NCBI GenBank assembly: GCA_963565915.1
Contig: OY751486.1
Location: 4,650,001 to 4,714,000, forward strand
Origin: Entoloma clypeatum
Taxonomy: Eukaryota; Basidiomycota; Agaricomycetes; Agaricales; Entolomataceae
Length of the DNA: 64,000 nt
Reading direction: 5' to 3'
Positions 50,331-62,500 of the stretch are shown here, piece after piece; within the stretch, counting starts at the first letter, position 1; every line of letters begins with the position of its first letter. Under the pieces are notes generated by a model, which had not been told where the DNA came from, did no database searches, and worked only from the letters and a program-made list of their open reading frames with translations. A program made the position numbers and the translations under genes.

Positions 50331-53095
50331 GCAGGCATGAACCCCGACAACATGGAAGAGCTCCCCGCACCACCCTTCTGCGCGGCCTTCCATGCGTGTG
50401 CCATCTGCAAGAACTTGAACGACGTCGGGTTGGCCTCGCGTTCGTCGTCGGCAAAGACAAAGTCCCAATCTTCAATGAGTTGTAAGGAACAGACAAGAGC
50501 TTAGATGGAAAGAAAGACCGACCTTCGACCTGTTCGCCAGTTTCCGGGTCGACATGACGTTTCTTGCTGACGATGGGCTTCATCGACTCAACCTTGGCCA
50601 CATCCGCTGCAGTACCATGCGTCTCCTCAAAGGACTTCCAAACATCGAGCAACACAACACGCTGAGGAAACAATGTTCGTGAAAGCCTCCAGAAGAATTA
50701 AACCTCCGCATACCTCGCTCTTGAGACCCTTGCCCTTCAAATCCTTATACCCCCTCTCAAACACCTGCCTACCCAAGACAGGGTCCCCTGGAATCATCCT
50801 CGTCTCCTTTTCCTCATCCCCTTCTTCCTCTTCCTCTTCCTCCTCTTCCCTGACCGCCCGCGACACAGGTATCGCCTCCGCCTCGAACAGCGCATACGAT
50901 ATCCACACCTTGACGTGTCCGCTGAGCACCACCAGCCGCTCGTACAGCGACCGCGCGACCTCCCGCTCACCCTCCTCCGTCTCAAAGTCGACGTATGCCT
51001 TCCACAGCAGCTCGGGCATGGAGAGCGGTGATTGCGAGACGCCGAGCTCGAAGATGGCGCGGGTGCGCGCAAAGTCTTGCAGCTGGGCTTCGAGCTCGGC
51101 GTATTTGATCCAGGCGGGTGAGTTGGCAGGGTCAAACTGTGAAGATAGGTACCGATGAGCATAAAGGAATGGCATTGGAGGCGAGGTACGCACTTGGAGG
51201 TATTTTTCGTAGAGGGTACGTGCGCGATCAAATTCTCGGAGCTGGAGGTATATGCGGTCAGCGCAGGTTACGCTGCAAAAACACGATGACTCACCTCGAC
51301 CTCGATATCAATATAGCCCTTGAAAAGGGCCTCCTTGGGACACATGCCAATACCCGTGCCCAGGATCTTGCGAGCAGCAGGCAGGTCCAACCTCCTGATC
51401 TCGAACTTTGCAAACATCAACCACAGTTTAGCGAACGTGAACTGTTTATGGGGGACAAGGTTCATGGCCGTCTGGTACACCTGGCGGGCACGAGTGTAAT
51501 CCTAGAGAGAAAGAGGCAAAAAAAATGGTTTCAGTAAATGATTTTGAAGCATATCTTTTCGATACACACCTTCGTCTCAATTTCCTCAAACAATGCGTAG
51601 TCCAGCCACAAGAAGATGTATCGTCTCCAGTGACGTTTTTCCACCCCAGGTGGCACCTGAGCCACCGCTCTTTCGTAGACCTCCCTCACGCGCCCCCCTG
51701 CAGCTTCCTCTTCCTCGGTCGTGGCCCCCTCGTTCTTGAGATCCCGCAGCGCCCCCTCCTCCAACCTCGCATAGTCAAACCAAACATCATAATTCCGCCC
51801 GTCCTGTACCAGCTCGTCTTCATATTGTATGCGCCGCTTCCCGAGCACCGTGCTTTCGAGTGTATCACGAGTACCATGCTGCTTTTCGAATTTTGTGTAT
51901 GACGCATACAACGCAGCAGATTTTGACCGGGGTATCCGACCTAGAGCAAACTTCGTTTCCTTCAGCGGGTCGCACGGTGTCTTGTGAAAGAGCCAGATAC
52001 GAACCTTGTAGATAACTCGTGCACGCTCATACTCTTTCAGCCTTGTCTCCATCTTGGCAAAAGCACTAAACACGGCCTGCGCCTTCTCTATCTGCTCCTC
52101 ATCGTCGCCAAAGAACTGCAACGCAGTCTGCAACACCTCTCGTGCCTTGTCAGGCCGCGCGCGCTCCTCCTCAAACTTCCCCCACTTTACCCACACCCGC
52201 GGTTCCGGCCGCACAGCGACCCAGCGCTCATAGATGGCGCTCGCTCTCTCATGCTCCTGGTACCTCTCCTCCAACTTGATGTATGCTTGCCACGCCTTGT
52301 CATCCGGCTCCCACTGCATCCACCGCTCAAACACCTGTCGGGCGCCAGGGACGTTTTGAAGTAGCTCCTCGAGGTAGACGTACTTGTACCAGAGCTGGTC
52401 GACCCGTGGGAGCAGGGTGACGGCGCGGTCAAAGAGGTTCCGCGCATGTTGGACATTGCGGGCTTTGAGCTCCATTTCTGTGTAGTTCAGCCAGAGCTGA
52501 ACGCTGCGCGGGTCGACGTCCAGGGCACGTTCGAAGATCGACCGAGATCTGTCGAACTCGTTTTGACTTGCCTGGAATAGTTGTTGAGCACGAAATTTAG
52601 GTATATGCGTGGGATAACGTGGATGCGTACCTCCCAGTTTGCATATTGCAACCACTCCTTGCTGAAAAATGGGATTTGAGCATCATAGCACTGAAGTTCG
52701 AAGGTTGCGAATGGACGTACATGCTTCCCCGAGTTCTCCTTATGCGCTCCTCGAACTCTCTCCGTTTCCGGCCGCGGTACTCATGAAGCTCCTCGAAATC
52801 TTCAACACGCTGCCTTGGTGCACGAAATTGAGACTCTTGCCGTTCTTGCGCCTGTTAACCGTAGATTTGGGATGTGTTATCTCGTGATGAAAGACAGACA
52901 CACCTCTCGTAGCAGCTGTTCAGCTGTAATCTATAAAAAGAGATATCGTTCAGTTTCTGAAATCCTGGCAAAGTCAGGCTGATTGACCTGGATGGCCGCT
53001 GGCGCACGGTTTTTGATCCTCAAGTAGTTCGTAAGTCAAGGGCGCTGATATTCCAAGAAAAAGGATATTTACCTGGGTGCCCGTCCGTCCTGCAT
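50258..53095 (-). CDS. CLF1: Pre-mRNA-splicing factor CLF1 (Crooked-neck-like)
   Basis: Twelve exons on the minus strand: 53073-53095, 52988-53018, 52904-52930, 52721-52851, 52631-52661, 52005-52571, 51570-51950, 51295-51501, 51194-51241, 50714-51136, 50523-50661 and 50258-50469. They sum to 2220 nt, 739 residues, in phase. The start gives [16 protein letters not shown], the conserved opening of the family. The body is a row of HAT repeats (half-TPR), each seen as W-x-x-Y-x-x-x-E and R-A-R-x-[IV]-[FY]-E-R, from about residue 65 to 620. An acidic E-E-E-E run near 570 and a Ser/Asp-rich tail follow. CLF1 is a scaffold of the Prp19-associated (NTC) complex and acts in spliceosome activation in the nucleus. 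Length is slightly above yeast homologues. Fragments of this gene lie at 42.9 and 46.5 kb. Confidence 0.93.
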
Positions 53096-53711
53096 CGCCG
53101 CGATAATGGGGCTCGTTGGGTTTGTTGAATACTTCAGAGTTCGATCGCAGCGCGATACAAGCATGAGCAAACAAGGCCACATATTCTAACCCGAATTCCG
53201 ATGTACACCTACTCTATCCCAAGCCAACTCCGACGAGTCCGAGTCCACGGTGTAAGACGGGAGAGCTCGACCACGCCTGCTGCTGAGAATTTCGTGTTCA
53301 TGCCGCTGAAGAAATACAAGGCGCTTCAAGATTTTTCGCCAAGTTTCCCCCAGTCTCTGGTTATTTGCAAAAAGTATATTGTCTCGGCAGGTTCTCGAGA
53401 CATCAGTGCCAGTGGTTGTCTCTTGCAGTCTGGATTGCTACCCCTACCACTCGCTGTCTTCAACTCTGCTACGCATATGGTGGTAGCGAACTTGCTGCCT
53501 TCCCACGCCACACGCTTTCGACCTTTCCGCGCCACTGAAGCTGCGCTGAAGCCCCGCAGTCGTGGTACAATCGTTCCACCCCCCATGATGTCATAATTTT
53601 CGTGTCTAGGAGAATGACGACGATCTGCATCATACCCCTGAGGCTGGGTATAAGAGTCGCGGAAGAAGGACACTGTCTCGCAAGTCTTCCTTCTACCTAA
53701 ACACATACACA
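53096..53711. promoter_or_regulatory. Divergent promoter region between CLF1 and the CsbD-like gene
   Basis: 616 bp between two divergent starts. A GGTATAAGAG box at about 53647-53656 lies some 60 bp before the CsbD-like ATG and is a plausible TATA element for that gene. Overlapping frames on both strands (53201-53596, 53326-53793) show no domain. Confidence 0.5.
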
Positions 53712-54127
53712 ATGTCCAACACCAACGAACCCAGGTACCAACTACATTCATTACCTTATACCCATGGTGCTGATATCTCCCCTTTCCTAGCAAAACCTCC
53801 GCGCACCTTCAGTCCATGAAGGGCGGGATGAAAGAGGGCGTCGGAAGCATGACCGGCTCCGCGTCGATGCAGCAGGCTGGCAGAGAAGAGAAGCTCCAGG
53901 CCGAGGCGGAACTCAAGGCCGCCCAAGCCCAAGGCCACGCTCAGGGTACCAAGGAGCGCATGGCTGGAAAGAAAGACGAAGTCGTGGGTAGCATGACTGG
54001 CGACACTTCTCAACAGGCGACTGGTGAGTACATTATTACCTTCCACGCCATTTGCTTCAATTGTGCCGCAGGTACAGCACGCCGCGAGCAAGGCACAGCC
54101 CAGCAGGAGACCAACAGATACGTCTAA
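53712..54127 (+). CDS. CsbD-like stress-response protein
   Basis: Three exons, 53712-53734, 53791-54023 and 54072-54127, with introns of 56 and 48 bp; 103 residues in phase. The product has two related blocks, G-G-M-K-E-G-V-G-S-M-T-G-S and K-D-E-V-V-G-S-M-T-G-D-T, around a Gln/Ala-rich helix, with no Cys and a strongly hydrophilic composition. This is the CsbD-like layout, known in basidiomycetes also from proteins described as binding mismatched or cruciform DNA. Small, soluble, probably disordered alone. A TATA-like box close upstream fits inducible expression. The exact role is not established. Confidence 0.82.
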
Positions 54128-54388
54128 ATTGACGGTTGATTTCGAGCTCAAGGCAGATTCATACACGAATGTATAATAAATTTTGGTTTGCTCAGACGAT
54201 GTTGGTGCCGGGTTTGAGCAAATGTATGTAATTTAGAATGAATTCAGCAAAGTAATATCTGAGACGGATGAGTCGAAATCCTAATTGATGCAAGCGCGGC
54301 AACTTCCGTTGAACACGTCTTTTAGCCGTTTCCCCTCGTTAACTCCTTCCCTTTCACGACCACGTAGATGCAAGGCCGCGACTCCTCG

Positions 54389-54934
54389 TCACACACAGGA
54401 CTTCCAATCCATGCTCACGAGGGGACAAAGTCTGGATATCATGTCCTCACACAACCTATTCCCAACCGGACTCGGCGGTAACCCGCTGGCGACGCCTCCA
54501 ACCGCAGACAGCCCGCCCTCGTCTGAAGATCTCGACCGGCCTACGAGCGAAGGAAGACAAGGGGGCCTTTCCATATCTGCTGGAGGTTCTGTCGCGAGGA
54601 CCGGGTGTTGCACCACAGCGTGCTCCTTGGTGTCGTCTTGGGGCTCTATCGAAGTGGCAAGCGCGCGTGCGCGCTTGGAGGTTGTTGGCGGATGTCATAT
54701 CTTTCAACTCCTCTTACGTATTTGACAGGGAGGTAGGCTGCACTCGCGTGCGAACAGCTTATCTCCCTCCACCCACGAGGAGCCTTTGCCATCCTCGTTT
54801 GTAGACGCTGGGTCGGTGCGCCAACCTTTAGTTCCTTTCGCGGCTCGGCATCCTTGGGATGCTGAAACGGAATCCAGACTGCTCTGCGTCTGCTGCTTAA
54901 TTTTTTCCATTTGCTCATTCGTTGAGCCATTCAT
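54389..54934 (-). CDS. Small hypothetical protein, two exons
   Basis: Exon 54718-54934, a 72-bp GTAAGA...GATAG intron, and exon 54389-54645 give 157 residues in phase. It begins M-N-G-S-T-N-E-Q-M-E-K-I-K-Q-Q-T and is hydrophilic, with Ser, Pro and Gly-rich middle parts (R-S-R-S-S-D-E-G-G-L) and no visible domain, signal or membrane segment. It lies tail to tail with the CsbD-like gene. The model rests on codon continuity and splice sites only. Confidence 0.45.
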
Positions 54935-55181
54935 CGATTAGTTCGATGGATACATAAGGTATCGTACTAGGTTCGTAATTCCGGTATTACATGACCTGTA
55001 AAGTAAGCAGAGTCCAACAGCTCGTAGCGAAATAGAGCAATCGTCGTAATGTAATGAAGAGAAAGATTCAGAACGGCGCTGCTATACACTTTGCGCAGGC
55101 TGCTTGAAAAACGTTTTTTCTCCTGCCAGAGGCAAAGCAAAGACTGGAGTACTCACCCGAAGACTGCTGTCGCGGTGAATT

Positions 55182-56850
55182 TCAGTTTGTACACTGATCG
55201 TCGGCAGCTGAAGGGAGGGTTTCGCATTGGTTCGTCCGAAAGTCGCGCTTGATCCAATGACCGAGCTCCGCGGGCCATGGATGACCTAAAGAAAAACTCG
55301 TGTCTAAAATCATTTTTCGGTGCCTTTCACGCACCGTCAAATCCATGTCAATCGGCCCTCTAAAGGCTTCCCTAAGATCTCGGCGCACGATAAGGGTGTC
55401 CATTAATGTCTATTCATAATATAATCGGACTTCGAGCGGGAAGGGCGGGAGATAAATACTATACTGACCGTCGTGTATATCCGACCGAGGGGGATGGCGA
55501 ACATGCCGTATAGGTTGCTTTTGCTTACGACTGCACCAAGGCATTGACTAGATGAGCTACCTGTTCAATAGAGTGGAAAAGACAAGTGGACTTACGGAAC
55601 GAGACGAGATCGCCCATGGCGAAGATCGCAGCGAACAGCCCAGTCTGGATGGATCCGCGGATGAGCCGCTTGAGGATGGTATCGGTGTGGCGCAGTCCGG
55701 TGCGAGCGCTATACAGGAGGTAAGCTAGGAGGCCTACAGGCGGGAACGTATGAGGGAAGTCGTGTTTGTTCAAGTTAAAATGCCACGAGAATACCTGCGA
55801 CGGTAAGGTCGACGGCCGTCTGCAGTCCGAGCCACGTTCCACCGAGAGGTTGTAGGACGGCGAATTCAGATGTTCTGAGTGGTACTTTTGGATGAGCTTT
55901 TTCAAAGGTACTGATTCTATATAGCCTTACACGCCTATTATCCAGGCCCTAGAACGTGTTTGTTCACTTAGTAGAAAAAGGGGGGATCGGGACCCACCTC
56001 ATTCCGCAGGCGACTCCCAAAGCGAAGGAAAGCAAGCCAAAGAAAATAATGGTACCGTAGATGTACTTGTTCTTCGTTAACCGATATATTCTGCGGCGCG
56101 GATAGAGGTCTTAGCGGTGGATGGCGGGGTGCACGGATGTCGGAGGGTTCACCTATACCCGAGAAAGTTTTGAGTCAATATCGCCGCGACTGCCGTCCCG
56201 ATGGGCGTGAATGGATACGGCCACAGCGCCACTAAAGGAAATGAACACTCTCCGCGCGTTTCAAGGAGACAGCAAACCTGTTAGTATCGCGGGATTTGTG
56301 AAATTGGTAACGCTGTTCGACAAGGTCGTACGAGGTAATCGAGAAACTTGTCTTGTGTCCTACCAGTATTCCCAAGCGAAGTACAATATCCTTTGACGAG
56401 CATAGCAAATGAATTTCGGCAGAATTCCTAGCGCCGGCGACATGAGACTTACGCGATACTGTAAAAAATGTCTATGACACAGAGGACGACGACAGTCGTT
56501 CTAAACCAGCCTCAGCATTGCCTTTCGGTGTTCAGGAAATAGCTAGCCACGCACTTGATCCACAAGGGGTCATTGAACTCTGCGCAGGGGTCAGCGAAAT
56601 GCGGTCTTATTAAAGCCGACAACATGGCGCACTTGTGGTAAAATACACTCCGAATTGGTAAGAGACAACTCCAAAAAGGTATGTATTGACTTCCTGTCAT
56701 GTCAGGCAATGTAACATCGGTATATCTGTGGGAATGATACAGACCGAAGATGCCAACAAGAAGGGTACCTGGAACGCGGACTTCTTGTGGGCCTGGGATG
56801 GGAAGTGGGGAGAGCACTTTACCTAGTGACCACTCGAAACCGCTGACCAT
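55182..56850 (-). CDS. DUF6534 family seven-helix membrane protein
   Basis: From the ATG at 56850 (M-V-S-G-F-E-W-S-L-G) I could splice about twelve short exons in phase to the stop at 55182. The product has some seven hydrophobic segments, including T-L-L-V-G-I-F, L-F-G-V-V-S-Y-Q-F-G-V-Y-F, V-V-V-L-C-V-I-D-I-F-Y, G-T-A-V-A-A-I-L and L-S-F-A-L-G-V-A-C-G. Family marks: K-F-N-D-P-L-W-I-K after helix 1, W-P-Y-P-F-T-P-I-G, then S-A-R-T-G-L-R-H-T-D-T and I-P-L-G-R-I-Y-T-T-T-L-M before a hydrophilic tail. DUF6534 proteins are very numerous in mushrooms and have a receptor-like outline; ligand and signalling are unknown. The junction at about 56770 uses a GAAG acceptor and is less sure than the rest. 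Confidence 0.82.
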
Positions 56851-58061
56851 CGCACGAAAGGTCAAGATGGGCTGAGACGAAAGAAGAGTGGCTGACAGCA
56901 GCGATCGGCTGGAAAGCCGGTTTAAACTATAGGCGTTATTATGATAGGTATAAGGCGACCTCGGGCTGACGGTCACACATGTACAACAAGAGCAGTCATG
57001 GCTGAACTAAACAGCCGGGGCGATCACTGTGTTGTCTTCTTTTAGGCATGACCATGATTGAGATTTGTGAAAGGAAATGGGTTTTCTTACCGGATATATA
57101 TGGTATCGACAAGTTTTTGGGTAGTGTAACGAGCGTTCTAAGCGACAGATGATGTGCTTTCGATGGAAGGACTCAGTGCAAAGTCGAGTTGAACTTGCTT
57201 GAGCCAAAAGTGGCACGTGCCACTCCGATGTCGGAGTTGGGGGTCTTCTTTTTTGCAATCCTCGAACGCTGCCGAGGCTGCGTAAACGTCCCGCAATAGC
57301 GTGGGTGGCTAGGCCTGTTGTTACCCTGACTTCAAAACTTCAATTGTGCGCGCGACTCCCGCGAAGCTCCAAGTCATCTCTCTTGATTGTACCGCCACCG
57401 TAGCTTGGCAGGATGTCGCCCTGAGCCCCTTTCTGGGGAAATCGAAGGTTTCGACCGCCAGCCGCAATCGCCATCGAGTCTCAGTCCACCTTCAGTCGCC
57501 GGGGCCCTTCGGGCGTGCCTACCTGAACGAATGGACCTATGTAACGGCATCATTCGTCTGGCCTTCAGGGATTACTTAGCCTATGGCAATGAGGCTCGAT
57601 CATATATTTTTGAATCTATCGTTTCGACATAAAACCTTCGTTATAGCGGATCCTGCGACCATTCGGCCTGCCACCTGCTGACGCCTTTCTGGGGCCTTTG
57701 GGAGGCCTGCCAAAGTCTCCACTAGATAATGATGCATGATGTCCATGATGCAGTCCATCCACGCTATACCTAGGGTCGATGCAAGCTCGATCCAGATTCA
57801 AATGGCAGTCCGACATCTCGGACAACCTGGAGCTAAGCTATAGGGGTGTTGTAGGGGATGCGGCTACCCAGTAATGACGCCGAGGGCTTCAAAGGCAATT
57901 TCAAATCAGGGAATTTTAGTGAGGATTGGTGGCTATTGGTGGACCTCGGCTACGTCGTCTTCAAAATCAGCCATCTATTTATAGCTGGTTCCTGGTGAGC
58001 TGTGCTTCCATGATATAGACGCATGAGCTAAAACCATACACAACCAGTGCCACGGCAGAAA
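56851..58061. other. Intergenic stretch between the two membrane-protein genes
   Basis: About 1.2 kb with short frames only. No domain, repeat or RNA gene recognised. It should contain the divergent promoters of both neighbours. Confidence 0.35.
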
Positions 58062-59265
58062 ATGGAGTCGCCACAGTGTTTTCGGACTTACTCATCGCGT
58101 ATGTGTTTTTCTCCGATGTCAACTCGGTCCACGGTCTGAAATTTTTAGTCGTCCAATCTACATGGCTTTCCTGGGACTTTGCATTGACACTCAGAGCGAT
58201 GAATATACGTACATCTGGAAGTGAGTGGTTTCTAGTCGGTGTCCGCATTTGATAACTTGACGCCGATTCGCCGATTCAAGGAGCGGTTCGACACCTACGA
58301 AGTGGCTTTACTTATTTTCAAGGTACTCCGGGATTGGCGCTAATATGTGCGTACTGTAGTCCTTCCTGGCAATAATCTATGAACGACTCCTGGTTTTTTT
58401 TGCAGAGGGAATTTGATATTGCTAAATGGGCCCCTTGCCGCCTCACCGGTTCGACCGGTGATTTGCCGTAGGTTGTTTCTCTTCTATAGCGTAATTTTTG
58501 TATGCCACATGCTGCGCTTGAAGGTATTTTGGCTTTACGAAGTACGTAGTATCGTCGGCTACGCGACTATATTCTCTGTGTGCTGGTGCTAAATTGATTC
58601 CAATAGTATACGCACTTTACCTTCGGACAAGGAGAATCTTCGCATTCCTAATCATTCTGATAATATCCAATTTTTCAATGAAGTTGGGAACCAGCATCTA
58701 CACTGCGCATCACCTTCACTACGACGACCAGTGTATCGGCTTCAATCCTCCAAAACTATTTGCCGTCTTTGAGTGAGTGCACTCGCTGATTCTCGCTGTC
58801 ATGTGCTGTTGACTCGACATACTGTAAGTGTTAGCATCATTGGGACGCAGATATTATTATGCGGCTTGATCATTTATAAGAAGCGCGTAGCAGAACGGGA
58901 GGGTTGGGATCAGCCTATCTTAGAGCAACTGGTGCGCGATAATCTTTGCATCGCGATCGCTCTCACATGTGAGTTTTGTTTGCTATCGGCCAAACAATCT
59001 GACTGAACTCTTTCTTTAAGTGATGGTTTTTGCTCGTCAGCCATTTGCGTACATAGGGCATCTACACATGGATGTAATGTGCTTGTACGTCCAAGCTCCG
59101 TCATCTTTTTCTCTCGAAGTGTGCCATGATGATCTCAGGTGGCCAAGCACTTTATTTGTGATATCGGTGGGTTGTTGGGAAATCCGACCATCATATTGAC
59201 GCCGTCGCTGAAGGAATAAGCAGACCTACCGGCTCATCTTGAACATGTCAAGATTGAAGACTGAA
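58062..59265 (+). pseudogene. DUF6533-type membrane protein, probable 2-bp frameshift
   Basis: Short exons from the ATG at 58062 encode T-W-L-S-W-D-F-A-L-T-L and then S-D-E-Y-T-Y-I-W-K, the conserved start of DUF6533 proteins, followed by K-W-L-Y-L-F-S-R-Y-S-G-I-G-A-N, then A-L-Y-L-R-T-R-R-I-F-A-F-L and G-T-Q-I-L-L-C-G-L-I-I-Y. The first two pieces are two bases out of frame at AGAG (58193-58196): dropping one AG would restore the family pattern. Either a recent frameshift, a sequencing error, or an unusual splice with CAG at 58191-58193. The C-terminal exons (to R-L-I-L-N-M near 59250) are drawn approxim. only. A membrane protein of unknown function; the end coordinate is an estimate. Confidence 0.5.
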
Positions 59266-59521
59266 GGCCATTCGACTGAGCGTGCAACCACCTTCTCGAC
59301 ACTTTCACCTTGATGTCTTTTTTTGATCCCAGGAACCTACCTTGTATCTTGTAGTAATTACGGCAGCGAGTGAAATTGAGGTGTATAGTATCTTTTGGTC
59401 GAAGCAACTTCCCTTAATAAACGTACCTGTGTGCGCAGTGTGCCTAAGAACCGCGTCACGCTTGTCGCGTCGCCTCACGTGCTCTCATGACCAAGTTCCA
59501 TCGAAGTTGGTAGAAGCCACG

Positions 59522-62500
59522 ATGCCGGTACGGACGAGTCAAGAAGATGCAACTTCCGTACGGAAGACCGTGTCCACTCATGTTCCAAAGATCCTCGATC
59601 AAGCTCAGATTTCCACAGCAAATCATCAAAAGAATCTGGTCGCGCTCTACAAAGTCCAGACGGAAGCAGCCCAGTACATTGAATATGTGAAGAAAGGGAA
59701 AGGATTCAAGCCTATTGGAGAGAGGATATTCGAGGAATTTCTGCTGCAAATGCTTGTCCGGGCTCTACCAATGAAGAGGGGCACAGGGCAAGCCGATCGG
59801 GTGGTCAAATTTTTGGGAGCGTATATCAAATTTATCAATGAGAAAGGTGTGTATCTATTATCCCTGCGCATATTTTGGTGTTTGAAAAACTGTCCACTCA
59901 GCGGCGGAGGAAAAGGACGCGGAAGAGAATGCAGACGACGAATCCGAATCTACAGCGTCAAGGTTCACGGCGCGCCTCCTCAAGTTTCTCCTGAAAGGTT
60001 TCCTTTCGAAAGACAAGTCTATTCGTTATCGGGTGATTCACGCAGTCGCAGAGATGGTTGCGCATCTCGGAGAAATCGAGTTCGTTCCCTATATTCTTCC
60101 GAGGCTTTGTCTCATTTGCTGCAGCGAAGATATTTACAAGGAGCTCCGTACAGCTCTTCTTGACCGCGTCAATGATAAAGAGGCGTCCGTGCGCGTCCAA
60201 ACAGTCATCGCTCTCTGCAAACTCTGTGGGTCAGAGGACCCTTCAGAACTATCTGAAGACGAGCCAGCCGCTCTCGACCTCCTTCTCGAAATACTTGCAC
60301 ACGACTCCTCTCCGTAAATTTGATTTCTTCGATCCCATCATTAATCTATACTGACTCCTACGATCCTTCAGTGAAGTACGGAGGGCGGCGCTCCTGAACA
60401 TCCCGATCAATTCCAAGACCCTCCCGCACATTCTTGAGCGTACGCGAGACACAGACACCACCCTCCGTAAATTTGTCTACCACAGTGTGCTCGCTCCCAA
60501 CGTCATGATGCCAGACACGGACCGTATGGGACCCGCGCACCCCCGCGCCATGTCTATCGCCGACCGCGAGCTCATCATCCGCAACGGACTCGGCGATCGT
60601 GAAATCAATGTGCGGAACGCCGCCGCCACACTGTTGGTGAAATGGGTGGAGGCAGTGACTGAAAGTGAGCCTAAAAAAAAGGAGGAGGGAGAACAGGCGA
60701 AGACTCCCGGACCGAAGATCGAGAGCGGGCTGGTGGCGTTGCTGAAGATGCTTGATCTTACGGAGAGTGTGGTGGCTGTCGACGCGATCCTCAGCGTATT
60801 TGCAACGAAACCTGGTATATTTGATAAAATAAAGTTCGACAGTGAGCCTCGTTCCCTCTTGTTATTACTGTGTTACTGATTTCTGTCCCTTTTTCGCGCA
60901 TAGACGATTATTGGGCTAATCTCACCCCCGAGACTGCGTTCCTTGCCCGTGTTTTCGTCGAGCACTGTAAAACCACAGAAGATGAAGCAGCTCGACTGGA
61001 GGATGCCTTGCCCGTGGTGACGGCTCTGGCGTTCCGCATACAAGAGGCATACAACGACTTGATCGAGCACGTGCGCACAGCAGAGGAGGAGGCGCTTATT
61101 CGGGATCTCGATGAGCAAGAACGAACGAGGGTGGATGAAGAGCTGCATGAGAAGGAGTTTGTTACTGGGGAGATGTTGAAGCTCGCTGTTAGTCTTGATT
61201 ATTCTGATGAAATCGGGAGGAGGAAGATGTTTCAACTCGTTCGTGAGTCCATCGTATCTTCTCTTGCTCTGGATTGCGAATCAATACTGGTTGTGGTACA
61301 TAGGTGACATGCTATCTCAGGAAGAGCTTCCGGAGAGTTTCCTTTGGAAATGTCTCGATGTTCTCCGAGAGTTGTCAGCCAACGAACGAGATCTCATCCG
61401 CGTGGTTGTCGAGATTATACAGGACCTCAGAGACTCTGGTGACGAGGATGAGCAACAGGACAATGCCGATGTACGCTGGTTTACCTTATCCCTTCTCCGC
61501 CTTCCATTTTCAAACTGACTAAAAATGCAACAGGCCGACGCTGAAACGAACTATGACGAAACACCAACAACTGCCCGGCCACCTCGTCCCCAGGTTAACA
61601 ATCTCCCAGCAGAACAGACTCCAGAACAGCAGGCACGCGCAGATGCGATTGATTTGAGGTGTCTATCCTTGTGCATTGGCATGCTGGAAAGAGTCAACGG
61701 TGTAAGTCCCCTGGTCCCACTATGTCCCCGCAAATCGCTCATAACGCCTTTATTCTTAGAAACTTGAAGAGAACTCGACGTTAGACGGCATACTCAAGAC
61801 TCTCATCATCCCTTCAGTGAGGAGAAAGGAGCTTGCATTCCGACAGAAGGGTCTTGTCAGCCTGGGTCTTACTTGCCTAATTGACAAGGTATGTCGCGAT
61901 GCTCCAGTCGTGCTTTTCCATGCACTGACGTCGTGAGATGAGCAGAATTACGCACTCAAGTCAATCAACTTCTTCATGAAGCAGGTCACGGACTCTTCCG
62001 AGGAGTTGAATATCAGCGTCCTCCAAGTCGTGTTCGATATGCTTATGGTTCATGAAAACGATTTGCTCAAGAAGGCTGGAGGTGATAACGTAAGTCATAC
62101 AGCCATATCTGCTCCATCATGATTAATTTTCAAAATCGATACGTATTCAGATCACCAATATACCTGACTATCTGACAGGCCTCCTTGCTGCGGAAACTTC
62201 AACGAAAGTACAAGCACTGTTGTGCATTGGAATGTCGAAGCTTGCAATATCGGGGATGGTTACTGATCTCCGGGTGGGTCTCGCGCTTGAAAAAACGTCC
62301 AACCTGTTGATTCACTCTTGTACAATGTAGGTGGTACAAAACCTGATCATGACATATCTGTCTCCGAACACTGCGCATAATCACGAGCTCCGCCAGTGTT
62401 TATCATTTTTCCTGCCTGCATATAGTTATTCATCTCCGATCAACCAGAAAAACATGCGAGAGGTGAGACCTTTACACCGTCGGTGATGGATACTTGTCAT

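Noticed and set aside
50627..51231. Overlapping plus and minus frames across the CLF1 exons
   Set aside because: Frames in the wrong phase or running through introns; the spliced model explains the region.
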